Source of the DNA: Paracoccaceae bacterium
GTDB taxonomy: Bacteria > Pseudomonadota > Alphaproteobacteria > Rhodobacterales > Rhodobacteraceae
Direction of reading: 5' to 3'
DNA: 23,936 nt
NCBI GenBank assembly: GCA_902525995.1
Contig: CABZJG010000007.1
Coordinates: 1-23,936 of the forward strand
Part shown: positions 7,601 through 15,253 of the stretch, piece after piece
Position numbering within the stretch: the stretch's first letter is position 1
Layout of the letters: each line of letters opens with the position of its first letter
Made by a program: the position numbers and the translations under genes
The notes under the pieces: generated by a model
Databases searched by the model: none
What the model was told of the DNA's origin: nothing
What the model saw: the letters and a program-made list of their open reading frames with translations, nothing else

Positions 7601-7823
7601 CAATCGCAACCATCAAATTGAAAACAAAATTTTGTATGACAAAGCGTAGGCATGCGGAAAAGCTAATAATTGCACACATAAATAGGCCAAAGGCGCGCCA
7701 TAAATTTCCAGTTTCAAAGAAGTCTACGCCATGGGAAATCCAAATAACACCGACGCAAAAGAAGCATAAAGAGCTGATTGCCTCTCCCATGCTGACTGAC
7801 TTTTTATAAGTGATCCTAGGCAT
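7563..7823 (-). CDS. small two-helix membrane protein after flhB
   Basis: 86 residues from the ATG at 7823, not recognised. That start overlaps the last codons of flhB, with AGGAG nine bases upstream; a longer frame from 7895 would lie almost wholly inside flhB and is unlikely. Two membrane helices are visible: AISSLCFFCVGVIWI (about 15-29) and AFGLFMCAIISFSACL (about 44-59), followed by a basic tail (DAKRKKNQ). Layout is similar to the small membrane protein behind motB, though I see no clear sequence similarity. Overlap with flhB suggests translational coupling and a role at or near the export gate, which is inference from position only. Confidence 0.6.
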   Translation of the reverse strand: MPRITYKKSVSMGEAISSLCFFCVGVIWISHGVDFFETGNLWRAFGLFMCAIISFSACLRFVIQNFVFNLMVAIDAKRKKNQHNVQ

Positions 7824-8964
7824 TGTATAGGGCTCCTGTCTCAGTGAATTTAAGGTTTTCGGGAACATCAATTTCTGGTGCCGCCACGTCTTCACCGTTT
7901 GCTAATCTAAAGATAAAGGCTAGAACTGCAGCAACAGCATTGAACAATTCTTCGCTAATTTCTTCGCCAATATCGCCAGTGAAGAACAAGGCGCGGGCAA
8001 GAAACGGGCTTTGGAAGATTGCGATGCTTTCTTTGGATCCAATTTCAATGATTTCTTCTGCTAATTTTCCCCGGCCCATTGCTAAAATTACCGGAGCGCC
8101 GCGCTCACCCACATCATATTTCAAAGCCACAGCAAAGTGGGTGGGGTTAGTAATAATTGCTGTTGCTTCCGGTACATTTTCAAGCGCGGATCTTTGTTTT
8201 GCGGCTTGAGCAGCAGATGCCATTTGTAATCGACGTATTTTTGCTTTTACTTCAGGAGAGCCCTCGGTTTGTTTGTGCTCATCCTTGACGTCCTGGCGGC
8301 TCATTTTTAACTGTTCGATATATTGGTGCCGTTGCCAAATAACATCGATGAGAGCAATAATCACAAGAACAATCAGGAGCGTAATAAATAAGCTTATAAA
8401 TATGCCATGTGCTCGTGATACCCCGTGACTTATATTGCTATCTGATGCGGTAAGCAGCGTTGATATTTGACTGTTAATGATTAACGCAGCCGAGCCGATC
8501 AGAAAGACAACTTTTAAAATACTCTTCGCAAGCTCAACAAGCGATTTAACGGAAAACATCCTTTGTAACCCTTTAAGTGGGTCTATTCGACTTCCCTTGA
8601 ATTCTAAAGCTTTGGGGGCAAAGTTGATGCGTCCTGCCAGCGCCCCTTGAGTGAAGAGTACACTGATGAAAAGAGGCGCTCCAAAGAGCAGCCCATAAAA
8701 TATAATGTATCTTACGGCTTGATAGCCCAGTCGCGATAGCTTACCTTCAAATTCACTCATGTTAAAGTTAAAAAAGCCTCCCCATTCTCCAAGAATCTGG
8801 CCTGCGAATCCAACGGATAAGAAGTATAAAATGAGCCCAGTAAAAAGAGTTGAAAAGACAAAGAGTTCTTTTGAGCTTAATACCCGACCATCTTCAAACG
8901 CCTTCTCCATTCGTTTTGGAGTCGGGTCCTCGGTCTTTTCTTGGGCGCTATTTTCACTGGCCAT
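7816..8964 (-). CDS. flhB: flagellar export gate protein FlhB
   Basis: 382 residues, normal length. FlhB sits in the inner membrane at the export gate and switches secretion from rod/hook to filament substrates. The N-terminal KTEDPTPKRMEKA motif, four hydrophobic segments (about 33-55, 86-108, 146-168 and 187-210) and the cytoplasmic domain with the autocleavage site NPTH (273-276) in ITNPTHFAVALKYD are all present. The protein should therefore self-cleave between N273 and P274. The start overlaps the 3' end of fliR by 11 nt, and its own 3' end overlaps the next small gene, all signs of a tight operon. flhA, often nearby, does not follow. Confidence 0.97.
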   Translation of the reverse strand: MASENSAQEKTEDPTPKRMEKAFEDGRVLSSKELFVFSTLFTGLILYFLSVGFAGQILGEWGGFFNFNMSEFEGKLSRLGYQAVRYIIFYGLLFGAPLFISVLFTQGALAGRINFAPKALEFKGSRIDPLKGLQRMFSVKSLVELAKSILKVVFLIGSAALIINSQISTLLTASDSNISHGVSRAHGIFISLFITLLIVLVIIALIDVIWQRHQYIEQLKMSRQDVKDEHKQTEGSPEVKAKIRRLQMASAAQAAKQRSALENVPEATAIITNPTHFAVALKYDVGERGAPVILAMGRGKLAEEIIEIGSKESIAIFQSPFLARALFFTGDIGEEISEELFNAVAAVLAFIFRLANGEDVAAPEIDVPENLKFTETGALYNA

Positions 8965-9778
8965 TGTAGATGCTTTCGAAAAACTGGTCTACGAACGAAA
9001 GTGAAAATTCGACCAGTTCTTCCATGGCATAGCCAAGAGGTGTGGCCGAGGCATAGAGACCCAAAAACACGACTAGAAGTGTAATTGGGAAGCCAAAGGA
9101 AAATAGGTTTAGTTGTGGGGCAGATCTCGTAACAACACCAACTGTAAAATTAGTTAACAGTAGCAAAATCACGATTGGCAACATAATTAATGCAGCAATC
9201 TCAAACATGGAACCGGCCGCATCCACACCAAACTTACTCGCATTTTGTAGATCTATCGAACTCGCCGTTGGTAGGATTTCGTAACTAAAGTGGATAGCCC
9301 GGATTAGTGCTAGGTGACCATCAACAGACAAAAATGTTACAATTAGAAACAGTGTAAGAATATTACTAATTACGGGTGTTTGGCCGCCTGAATTGGGATC
9401 CACTTGAGCCGCAAACCCCAATCCGCCAGAAGTTGCAATTTTCTCACCGGCAAGTGCAACAGATGCAAATAAAACACTTACAAACAACCCTACCACTAAA
9501 CCAATTAGAATTTCAGAAAAGACAGCACGAATTAAGTCCAAATTTTCAATATTGGTGATTTCAATGGATTGAAATTGACTGTGGAATGCAAAGCCTAAAA
9601 GAATACTTGTAATTATTCTAACCTGAAGTGGAATTGATTGCGCACCAAAAAATGGCGAGGAAATTAGAAAAGCGCCAATTCTAATTGAACTAAGAAAAAA
9701 AATTGAAAGTGTTTCGATCATATTTTGCAGGCTTAGGCCCGGAATTCCACTGGATTGATCGAGCGGCAGGTCACCCAT
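8954..9778 (-). CDS. fliR: flagellar export protein FliR
   Basis: 274 residues, an integral membrane subunit that joins FliP and FliQ in the export-gate channel. Hydrophobic segments run through most of the length. Recognisable stretches are FFLSSIRIGAFLISSPFFGAQSIP near the N-terminus, ALAGEKIATSGGLGFA with PNSGGQTPVISNIL in the middle, and FTVGVVTRSAPQLNLFSFGFPI near the C-terminus, all typical of FliR. The ATG at 9778 follows the fliQ stop by one base, with little Shine-Dalgarno sequence, so reinitiation after fliQ is likely. The 3' end overlaps flhB. Confidence 0.96.
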   Translation of the reverse strand: MGDLPLDQSSGIPGLSLQNMIETLSIFFLSSIRIGAFLISSPFFGAQSIPLQVRIITSILLGFAFHSQFQSIEITNIENLDLIRAVFSEILIGLVVGLFVSVLFASVALAGEKIATSGGLGFAAQVDPNSGGQTPVISNILTLFLIVTFLSVDGHLALIRAIHFSYEILPTASSIDLQNASKFGVDAAGSMFEIAALIMLPIVILLLLTNFTVGVVTRSAPQLNLFSFGFPITLLVVFLGLYASATPLGYAMEELVEFSLSFVDQFFESIYNGQ

Positions 9779-9779
9779 G

Positions 9780-10046
9780 TTAACCCATACCGCTTATGGT
9801 ATCAAAAATGAATGAAAAGTAATCGGAAAGCCGTGTCATCATGAAGCTTGACAGGAGGGCAAAACCGCCAAGAACAAAAACCAACTTTGGTACGAAACTG
9901 AGTGTCATTTCATTAATTGAGGTTGCCGCTTGGATGATCCCAATCACCAAGCCAATGGCCAACGCAATCCCCAAAATAGGTCCGGCAGCCATTACCACGT
10001 TCCAGAATGCGAGCCTCAAGTGTTCAATATTTGCATCAAATTCCAT
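9780..10046 (-). CDS. fliQ: flagellar export protein FliQ
   Basis: 88 residues, the usual FliQ size. Two membrane helices are visible: about 13-35 (FWNVVMAAGPILGIALAIGL, continuing to IGIIQAATSINE) and 48-70 (FVPKLVFVLGGFALLSSF). FliQ packs around FliP and FliR in the export gate. I start it at the ATG at 10046 because GAGG lies six bases before it and the length then matches the family. A frame from 10100 would add 18 residues overlapping fliP and give an untypical N-terminus. fliP stops eight bases upstream. Confidence 0.95.
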   Translation of the reverse strand: MEFDANIEHLRLAFWNVVMAAGPILGIALAIGLVIGIIQAATSINEMTLSFVPKLVFVLGGFALLSSFMMTRLSDYFSFIFDTISGMG

Positions 10047-10054
10047 TGGTATCC

Positions 10055-10867
10055 TCAGTTCAGATAAGTTGAAGAAATTGAACCAATTGTCATTGCCCAA
10101 CCGTCGACCAGCACAAAAAGCAATAACTTAAATGGTAGAGAAATAAGCATTGGGCTTAGCATCATCATACCCAGAGACATAAGAATCGAAGCTATGACCA
10201 TGTCGATAACTAAAAAAGGCAAGAACAGTAGAAATCCAATTTGGAAGGCAGTTTTAAGCTCTGATGTGATGAAGGCCGGCATCAGCACCCTAAAGGGAAC
10301 GTCTTGATTGGAGGCATAGGGTTGATCACCTGCCAGTTCAGCAAACATAGCCAATTCAGCTTCTCGCGTGTTGAGAACTAGAAATTCTTTGAGAATTTCT
10401 GCCGCTGAGTTGATAGCCGTCAATATGCCAACTTGTCCGTCAAGATAGGGTGATAATGATACGATATAAATATTATCCAAGGTTGGGTACATTATGAAAA
10501 TTGTCAAAAACAGAGCAATGGAAACCAAGACTTGGTTCGGAGGTGTTTGTTGGGTGCCCATGGCCTGTCGCAAAATAGACAGTACAATGATTATCCTAGT
10601 GAACGCTGTGGCACCAAGTAACAGGCTGGGTAGCAGTGTTATTGCTGACATAAAGGCCAGTAACTGCAAAGAGAGAGAATATTGTTGTGTTCCGTCTTGA
10701 CCATCCGCGACAGATAGCGCGGGCAGTCCAACTACTGGGGCCTGCTGAGCGTTTGCAGAACCTGCAGCCATCAATATATATAATCCAGCCAATAACAGGC
10801 TAATGCCAACTGAACGCCAATTTACATGTCTAAAGAGGTTAGAGGACAGCATCATCGACATCCCCAT
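10055..10867 (-). CDS. fliP: flagellar export protein FliP
   Basis: About 270 residues. FliP is the core of the export-gate channel. A cleavable signal peptide is visible (SVGISLLLAGLYILMAAGSANA), as is usual for FliP. Family blocks follow: FTRIIIVLSILRQAMGTQQTPPNQVLVSIALFLT, PYLDGQVGILTAINSA, ELAMFAEL, and the C-terminal PFLVIDMVIASILMSLGMMMLSP with LPFKLLLFVLVDGW. The start is ambiguous among clustered ATGs at 10867, 10861, 10855 and 10852; the gene overlaps the 3' end of fliO in every case. GGGGA six bases before the ATG at 10855 makes that one attractive. Confidence 0.96.
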   Translation of the reverse strand: MGMSMMLSSNLFRHVNWRSVGISLLLAGLYILMAAGSANAQQAPVVGLPALSVADGQDGTQQYSLSLQLLAFMSAITLLPSLLLGATAFTRIIIVLSILRQAMGTQQTPPNQVLVSIALFLTIFIMYPTLDNIYIVSLSPYLDGQVGILTAINSAAEILKEFLVLNTREAELAMFAELAGDQPYASNQDVPFRVLMPAFITSELKTAFQIGFLLFLPFLVIDMVIASILMSLGMMMLSPMLISLPFKLLLFVLVDGWAMTIGSISSTYLN

Positions 10868-11129
10868 CAGGAAAATTATTTGTGATATCTAAGGCAGTTG
10901 AACCGTGTTTACTCTGAAGTATCAAAATCTTTTTTTGATCAATTTCGAACAGCGACACTATGTTTGAATGTGCCAATCTGCGACTTTCAATATGACTGAA
11001 CCTAGTCTGGTTGCTAATTTGTATTTTCTCTGAAAACCTATTTTTTACAAATAGCCAAAGTAGTAAAAACACTGTCGTGAAAACAACGACAATTACAATT
11101 TTTTGGTTGATGTCGTCAAAAGCGTTCAT
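10839..11129 (-). CDS. fliO: flagellar export assembly protein FliO
   Basis: 96 residues, short but within range for this poorly conserved family. One N-terminal membrane helix (about 10-28, IVIVVVFTTVFLLLWLFV) is followed by a cytoplasmic domain with SRRLAHSNIVSLFEIDQKKILILQ, the small beta-rich signature of FliO, which helps FliP assemble. The position directly before fliP supports the call. It has a strong AGGAGG seven bases before the ATG. A sigma-54 promoter lies immediately upstream, and its predicted start falls next to the Shine-Dalgarno sequence. In read-through transcripts that Shine-Dalgarno sequence can be paired in a stem. Confidence 0.88.
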   Translation of the reverse strand: MNAFDDINQKIVIVVVFTTVFLLLWLFVKNRFSEKIQISNQTRFSHIESRRLAHSNIVSLFEIDQKKILILQSKHGSTALDITNNFPDGDVDDAVL

Positions 11130-11132
11130 TCA

Positions 11133-11159
11133 CTTGCCTCCTAATTATAGGAAGGCAAG
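11133..11159 (-). promoter_or_regulatory. stem-loop covering the fliO ribosome binding site
   Basis: On the minus strand the arm CTTGCCTTCC (11159-11150) can pair with GGAGGCAAG (11141-11133) around an eight-base AT loop, with one bulged T. The 3' arm contains most of the fliO AGGAGG. The 5' arm overlaps the -12 part (TTGCC) of the fliO sigma-54 promoter, so RNA started at that promoter would lack it. Confidence 0.55.
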
Positions 11160-11169
11160 AATCATGCCA
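11154..11169 (-). promoter_or_regulatory. sigma-54 promoter of fliO
   Basis: Minus strand TGGCAT-GATTC-TTGCC with correct GG-N10-GC spacing, in the 43-base gap between fliN and fliO. The predicted start is near 11143, leaving a leader of about 14 bases that contains only the Shine-Dalgarno sequence. It would give fliOPQR-flhB their own promoter. Confidence 0.8.
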
Positions 11170-11172
11170 TGA

Positions 11173-11523
11173 TTAAACTGACTCTGCTCTTTCTTCTGGA
11201 TCCACAATGTCGGTCAGTCGAATTCCATACCTTTCACCAACCATTACGACTTCACCTTTCGCAATGATCGCACCATTCACAAAGAGGTCCAAAGGCTCTC
11301 CGGCTAACCGGTCTAATTCGATTACGGATCCTTCGTTTAGCCTTAACAGATCTCGGATAGTCATTTCAGTGCGGCCAACTTCTATCGAAAGTGTGACTTC
11401 AATATTTTCAAGAATTTTCAGTTTTTCACCGCTGATATGGCTAGATCCACCCCTTGTGCTGCTGGGTTTAACCGTATCTGAAAGATCAGTGACTTCGCCG
11501 GGATTTGTCTCTGTTTCACTCAT
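11173..11523 (-). CDS. fliN: flagellar C-ring protein FliN
   Basis: 116 residues. FliN forms the base of the C ring, docks FliH/FliI and contributes to switching. A short acidic/polar N-terminal tail is followed by the conserved SpoA domain: ILENIEVTLSIEVGRTEMTIRDLL, then GSVIELDRLAGEPLDLFVNGAIIAKGEVVMVGERYGIRLTDI. The ATG at 11523 is chosen because AAGGGA sits seven bases upstream and fliM stops ten bases before. A longer frame from 11580 would begin inside fliM. It is the last gene before the internal fliO promoter. Confidence 0.96.
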   Translation of the reverse strand: MSETETNPGEVTDLSDTVKPSSTRGGSSHISGEKLKILENIEVTLSIEVGRTEMTIRDLLRLNEGSVIELDRLAGEPLDLFVNGAIIAKGEVVMVGERYGIRLTDIVDPEERAESV

Positions 11524-11533
11524 AGCTTTTCCC

Positions 11534-12523
11534 TTAGGTTTTTTCAGTTTTGCGATTTGGCTGGAGCAAACTGATTGCAATTGTTCCGCCTAAATCACCA
11601 AGTTCAGCTTCGAAAAATTCGCGGTCTTCAACCACAAGATCAAGCGGTCCGGTGATTTGAATTGGTACTATATCATTGTTTTTGTACTGTAAAACATCTG
11701 ACATTTTACTTTCGACAGTGGTCAAACGTGCCGTGCAGGTCAGAGGCACGCTAAAGACTGCCTTTTGAAGGCGCTCTGTCCAAGATAGGCTATCAACGCT
11801 ATCTGATTGCATCCTTGAGCGCAACTGTGCTGCAATTGGTTTCAGCGTTTGTAAAGGATAGATTACATCAAAAGAAGCAGGTTCAGAACCAGGCAGTTGA
11901 ATCTCAAAAGCACAGCAGATGACTTGCTCTGTATCTTCTACAAATGATGCAAATTGCAGATTTTCCTCGCGGCTTATGTCGGAAAACTCAAGTTTGATCA
12001 AATCACTCCATGCAATATCGAGTGCCTCAATCAATCCATCTGTTATTATTTCAATGATCCGGTCTTCTGTAGAAGTGAACTCTGTGCGCCGTGATGACTT
12101 TGATATAGCAAGGTTGCCGCCATAATACGCATTGGTGAGCTTCGAAATCAGATCAGGTGAAATTACCATCATTAGGTTTCCACGCAGTATTTCTATCCTT
12201 GCAAGGGTAAGGCTCATGAATGCTTCAGAGGAGAAACTATATTCTTCGAATGTTTTAACAGTCGGGTTCAAAGCCGTTATGCGCGGCTGAACCCTTAGCA
12301 TGGGTTGAAAAACGGTTCTGGAAAACCTTGCAAAACGTTCATTAATTACTCGAAGAGCATAATAGTCACCCAAAAGAGAAAGATCATCCGAGCCAAACTT
12401 GAAGTCCCGGACTTTCTTATCTGAAGATAAGCCGTCTGCACCGCCTTCAATCGCCTCGGCCCCATCAAGGCCAGCGATTAAAGCATCGACTTCGGTTTTC
12501 GACAGCTTGGATGTTGTTGACAT
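11534..12523 (-). CDS. fliM: flagellar motor switch protein FliM
   Basis: 329 residues, normal length. FliM forms the C-ring wall and binds phosphorylated CheY. The N-terminal peptide LSKTEVDALIAG (about 7-18) matches the CheY-binding LSQ-x-EIDALL motif, implying chemotactic switching through CheY. The middle CheC-like domain and a C-terminal SpoA domain that pairs with FliN are both present (near the end, VPIQITGPLDLVVEDREFFEAELGDLGGTIAI). GTGAG lies about eight bases before the ATG. It lies ten bases downstream of fliL and ten bases upstream of fliN. Confidence 0.95.
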   Translation of the reverse strand: MSTTSKLSKTEVDALIAGLDGAEAIEGGADGLSSDKKVRDFKFGSDDLSLLGDYYALRVINERFARFSRTVFQPMLRVQPRITALNPTVKTFEEYSFSSEAFMSLTLARIEILRGNLMMVISPDLISKLTNAYYGGNLAISKSSRRTEFTSTEDRIIEIITDGLIEALDIAWSDLIKLEFSDISREENLQFASFVEDTEQVICCAFEIQLPGSEPASFDVIYPLQTLKPIAAQLRSRMQSDSVDSLSWTERLQKAVFSVPLTCTARLTTVESKMSDVLQYKNNDIVPIQITGPLDLVVEDREFFEAELGDLGGTIAISLLQPNRKTEKT

Positions 12524-12532
12524 AAACTTATC

Positions 12533-13135
12533 TCACTGCATCACATAGGAAGTGAGTAGAACCTCTTCGACACCACCAAAGCCTTCGAGTTCCTCAAGTT
12601 TTAAATTCATTACATCTCTGATATCATCGGACAGTAGTTTACGAGCTTCCCGACCAGTGACCTGTTCTTCTGTGTAGTCACTTAATGCAGCAAGGATCAC
12701 TGCCTTTAGTGAAGGCAGGTGCGATTCAACATTGTCTAGGATTTTTTGGTCATATTTTGTCGAAACACCGACCGATATTTGCAAAAACCGCCTAGATCCT
12801 TTGAGATTGGTCGTTAAACTTCCAGGTATTTCATAGTAAAGGGTTTGAAAGACTTCTGCTTTTGGTGTTTCTTTTGATATCTTTTCTGGGTCGGTCTCTT
12901 CCATACACTGACCTTCTTCATCTTTCTCACAGTCCTCGTCTTCTGAACTGGACCCTTCTTCACCATTTTGCTTAGTGACAATTTCATTGGCTATATCTTG
13001 GGGGGTGTTTTGAGACCCTCCAAAAATTAAGTAACCACCCCCTAAGCCGACAGCAACCAAAATGAAACCGGCTACCACAAAAATCAAAATGGTAATTAAA
13101 CCAGATTTTTTCTTTGGTTCTTCTTCATCTGCCAT
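12533..13135 (-). CDS. fliL: flagellar basal-body protein FliL
   Basis: 200 residues, a little longer than typical. FliL is a single-pass inner-membrane protein that surrounds stators and supports torque. A basic cytoplasmic start (EEPKKKSG) leads to one membrane helix (about 13-38, ITILIFVVAGFILVAVGLGGGYLIF). A strongly acidic linker follows (about 55-85), unusual in holding two cysteines within DEDCEKDEEGQC. The C-terminal stomatin-like periplasmic domain (FQTLYYEIPGSLTTNL, SRRFLQISVGVS, LSDYTEEQVTGREARKLL, VLLTSYVMQ) is typical. GAGGA sits upstream of the ATG, and fliK ends 14 bases before. Confidence 0.95.
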   Translation of the reverse strand: MADEEEPKKKSGLITILIFVVAGFILVAVGLGGGYLIFGGSQNTPQDIANEIVTKQNGEEGSSSEDEDCEKDEEGQCMEETDPEKISKETPKAEVFQTLYYEIPGSLTTNLKGSRRFLQISVGVSTKYDQKILDNVESHLPSLKAVILAALSDYTEEQVTGREARKLLSDDIRDVMNLKLEELEGFGGVEEVLLTSYVMQ

Positions 13136-13149
13136 AGCGTTGTCCTCAA

Positions 13150-15135
13150 CTAGATCGTTATATTGATGATTGTATCATCATCGTTTGATTTTCCAACTGT
13201 CTCAGTACTATCACTCTTTTCGGTACTTTGATCCGGCGCGGTACTTTGAGACTTGCGATTTTCATTAGAATTTTCGCGGTTTGCATCCGAATTTGAATTT
13301 TGGCCAGATTGATAGGCATTTTCGAACGAATTTGAAGAACTACAAGTTACAGAAGCAACGCGTTGGCCAGCGGCTTCAATATTTGCCACAAGTTTTGCTT
13401 CGGCATCTCCAATAAGAGAGGCTGTAGCTTGGCGTTCCGCATTTATCCTAATGTCCAAACCTTTTGTTCCATGTGCGAAAGTAACATTAACTTTTCCTAA
13501 AGAATCTGGTGACAGAGTAAAAGTCAATCTTTGCTGACCTCGACTAAGTGCGGATAACATGCTTTTTGATAAGTTTGAAACCCAACCACGTGAGTTAAGA
13601 TCAAGTTGACTGTCCACCCATTTTTCTAACATTTCCACAGAAGGAGAATTTGATCCGATTGATGTCGAACTGTTTGGTTGTACTGTTATCGGGCGTGCAG
13701 AACTGGTTTCGAACGAGAATTCTTCGACACGAACTTTGTTTGTCCGGTTTTTGGATGATTGTGAGTTATCCAAACTGTTTATTGCCCGATTGAACGAATC
13801 GGCGACCTTATTGGCAACAAAATTAATGTTAAACTGGCCTGTAATTGGCTTCTTTTGCACACTTAATTCCGTAGAGGGCAAACGAAATGCATCTTCTGCG
13901 AAAACCTTGTAAGTGTTAGCATCAGACCCGCTGTTCAGCATGGTTGGGTACATTAGAGTAGACGGACTTGTTTTTGAATTGGACGCGCCTCTTTCATTAG
14001 GTCCAAGTTTTACATTTGTTTTCTTTATGGATTGGATATTCGGTTCGCTGACGCGCTCATTTTTTTCAACAAGTGACACTTGCTTTGCTACTTGGCCCGA
14101 TGCCTTTTCCAAATTCTGATGTCCACCAGCTTTAGGTGTGGAAAGCTCTTTTTCTGGTGTGTGGGTGCTAATTGGCTTAGTTTCCCGATTGGATAAGGGT
14201 AGAGCTTTACTACCGCTTTGTTGACCTTGAGAACCTAAGGGACTTTCAGATATATTCTTGGCTGTTATCTGAGATGAAATCATTTTATCTTTAACATTTG
14301 GTCTTGCAGGCACAGCTTCTGAATCAATATCTTTGTTGGTTTTTGGGCTCTTCTCTAGTCCTTCAGCAACAGGGCGCATAACAATTTCTTCTTCTAAAAT
14401 AGAGGAACTAGCTTTACCCGCATCAAATAAAGTGTTTGTAGATTTCCTGTCTAAATTAGCGCCATGCTTTAATGGGATAAGAGTTTCATCCTTATCCGTT
14501 TTGTCAATTATTTCAACAAGTTCAATTCGTGGCGTGATAAATGAAAAATTAAGCGGCGGAGTTTCATTTGGATAAACAGCATTTACTGTTCTCGAGTGAT
14601 CCGGTAATTTCAAAGGCTTTAGTGCGACGCCATTCTTCTGGGTCGGAATTTCCAAAGGTGGCTCTTGATTTGAACTGGAGGCCAAACCTAATTTATTTTC
14701 ATCAATTTTTGTGATTTGTTTTCTAAAATCTGCAATTAAGGACAACAAAGCTTCTACGTCTTGGTTTTGTCGCTCAGCTGACTTTTTATGTGTATCCGAC
14801 TGATGTTTATTATTGGCATTTTGTAACTCGAATGAAGTAATTAGATTTTCTAATTCTTCAAGTTTACCAGCTTCCTCAAGTAGCAAATCGCTTTCTTCCA
14901 ACAAATCAGAGCCATTGAGTTTAGCGATAATTTTGGCAAGATTTTCTGTTTTCTCGGCATCTTCTGAAACGGAATAATCACCTATCTGACCCTTTTTTGC
15001 TTTTAGATCGCCGGGTCCCGTTAAGATGCTCAAAAAAATATCACCAAGTTCCGAAGCTTCATGCGAATCCGTCCCACTAAGTGGAGCTGAAACTGATTTA
15101 TTCAGTTCAATCAAGGGTATGTTTGCCAGACTCAT
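13150..15135 (-). CDS. fliK: hook-length control protein FliK
   Basis: 661 residues. FliK is an exported molecular ruler that measures the hook and triggers the FlhB specificity switch. The first two-thirds are polar, low-complexity and Ser/Lys/Asn-rich, as expected for an unfolded ruler. The C-terminal hook-length domain is at about 515-600: WVSNLSKSMLSALSRGQQRL, LTFTLSPDSLGKVNVTFA, and LDIRINAERQATASLIGDAEAKLVANIEAAG. The tail is Asn/Ser/Asp-rich. The protein is much longer than the roughly 400-residue enteric FliK, which could mean a longer hook if ruler length scales (inference). It starts the fliKLMN unit, with a sigma-54 promoter ending 36 bases upstream; GAAGG lies ten bases before the ATG. 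Confidence 0.93.
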   Translation of the reverse strand: MSLANIPLIELNKSVSAPLSGTDSHEASELGDIFLSILTGPGDLKAKKGQIGDYSVSEDAEKTENLAKIIAKLNGSDLLEESDLLLEEAGKLEELENLITSFELQNANNKHQSDTHKKSAERQNQDVEALLSLIADFRKQITKIDENKLGLASSSNQEPPLEIPTQKNGVALKPLKLPDHSRTVNAVYPNETPPLNFSFITPRIELVEIIDKTDKDETLIPLKHGANLDRKSTNTLFDAGKASSSILEEEIVMRPVAEGLEKSPKTNKDIDSEAVPARPNVKDKMISSQITAKNISESPLGSQGQQSGSKALPLSNRETKPISTHTPEKELSTPKAGGHQNLEKASGQVAKQVSLVEKNERVSEPNIQSIKKTNVKLGPNERGASNSKTSPSTLMYPTMLNSGSDANTYKVFAEDAFRLPSTELSVQKKPITGQFNINFVANKVADSFNRAINSLDNSQSSKNRTNKVRVEEFSFETSSARPITVQPNSSTSIGSNSPSVEMLEKWVDSQLDLNSRGWVSNLSKSMLSALSRGQQRLTFTLSPDSLGKVNVTFAHGTKGLDIRINAERQATASLIGDAEAKLVANIEAAGQRVASVTCSSSNSFENAYQSGQNSNSDANRENSNENRKSQSTAPDQSTEKSDSTETVGKSNDDDTIINITI

Positions 15136-15152
15136 TTCGATGTTGCCTTCAT
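15132..15152 (-). other. possible six-codon leader frame before fliK
   Basis: On the minus strand an ATG at 15152 opens MKATSK and stops at a TGA that overlaps the fliK ATG (ATGA). It lies about eight bases after the predicted sigma-54 transcription start. Its ribosome binding site is poor, so translation is uncertain; it may be chance. Confidence 0.2.
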
Positions 15153-15170
15153 CAACTCACAAGTAAAGAT

Positions 15171-15186
15171 TGCAAGAAATATGCCA
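15171..15186 (-). promoter_or_regulatory. sigma-54 promoter of fliK
   Basis: Minus strand TGGCAT-ATTTC-TTGCA with exact GG-N10-GC spacing, in the 118-base gap between fliJ and fliK. The predicted start near 15160 gives a 25-base leader. It marks the beginning of the fliKLMN unit. Confidence 0.87.
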
Positions 15187-15253
15187 TCTTTTCGGCAAAT
15201 TTGGATAATTGATTAGGAGAAATACCAAAAATCTCTATCTCGAAGCGCCGGCT

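Noticed and set aside
7823..7895. Longer N-terminus for the two-helix protein after flhB
   Set aside because: It would lie almost entirely inside flhB in another frame, while the ATG at 7823 has a well-placed AGGAG.
10415..10430. Minus-strand TGGCAT-ATTGA-CGGCT in fliP
   Set aside because: Spacing is right but the TT before GC is missing, and it is deep in coding sequence with no gene start nearby.
11160..11174. AATCATG-C-CATGATT dyad at the fliN stop
   Set aside because: It overlaps the -24 element of the fliO promoter; no T-run follows, so a terminator is unlikely and the symmetry may be incidental.
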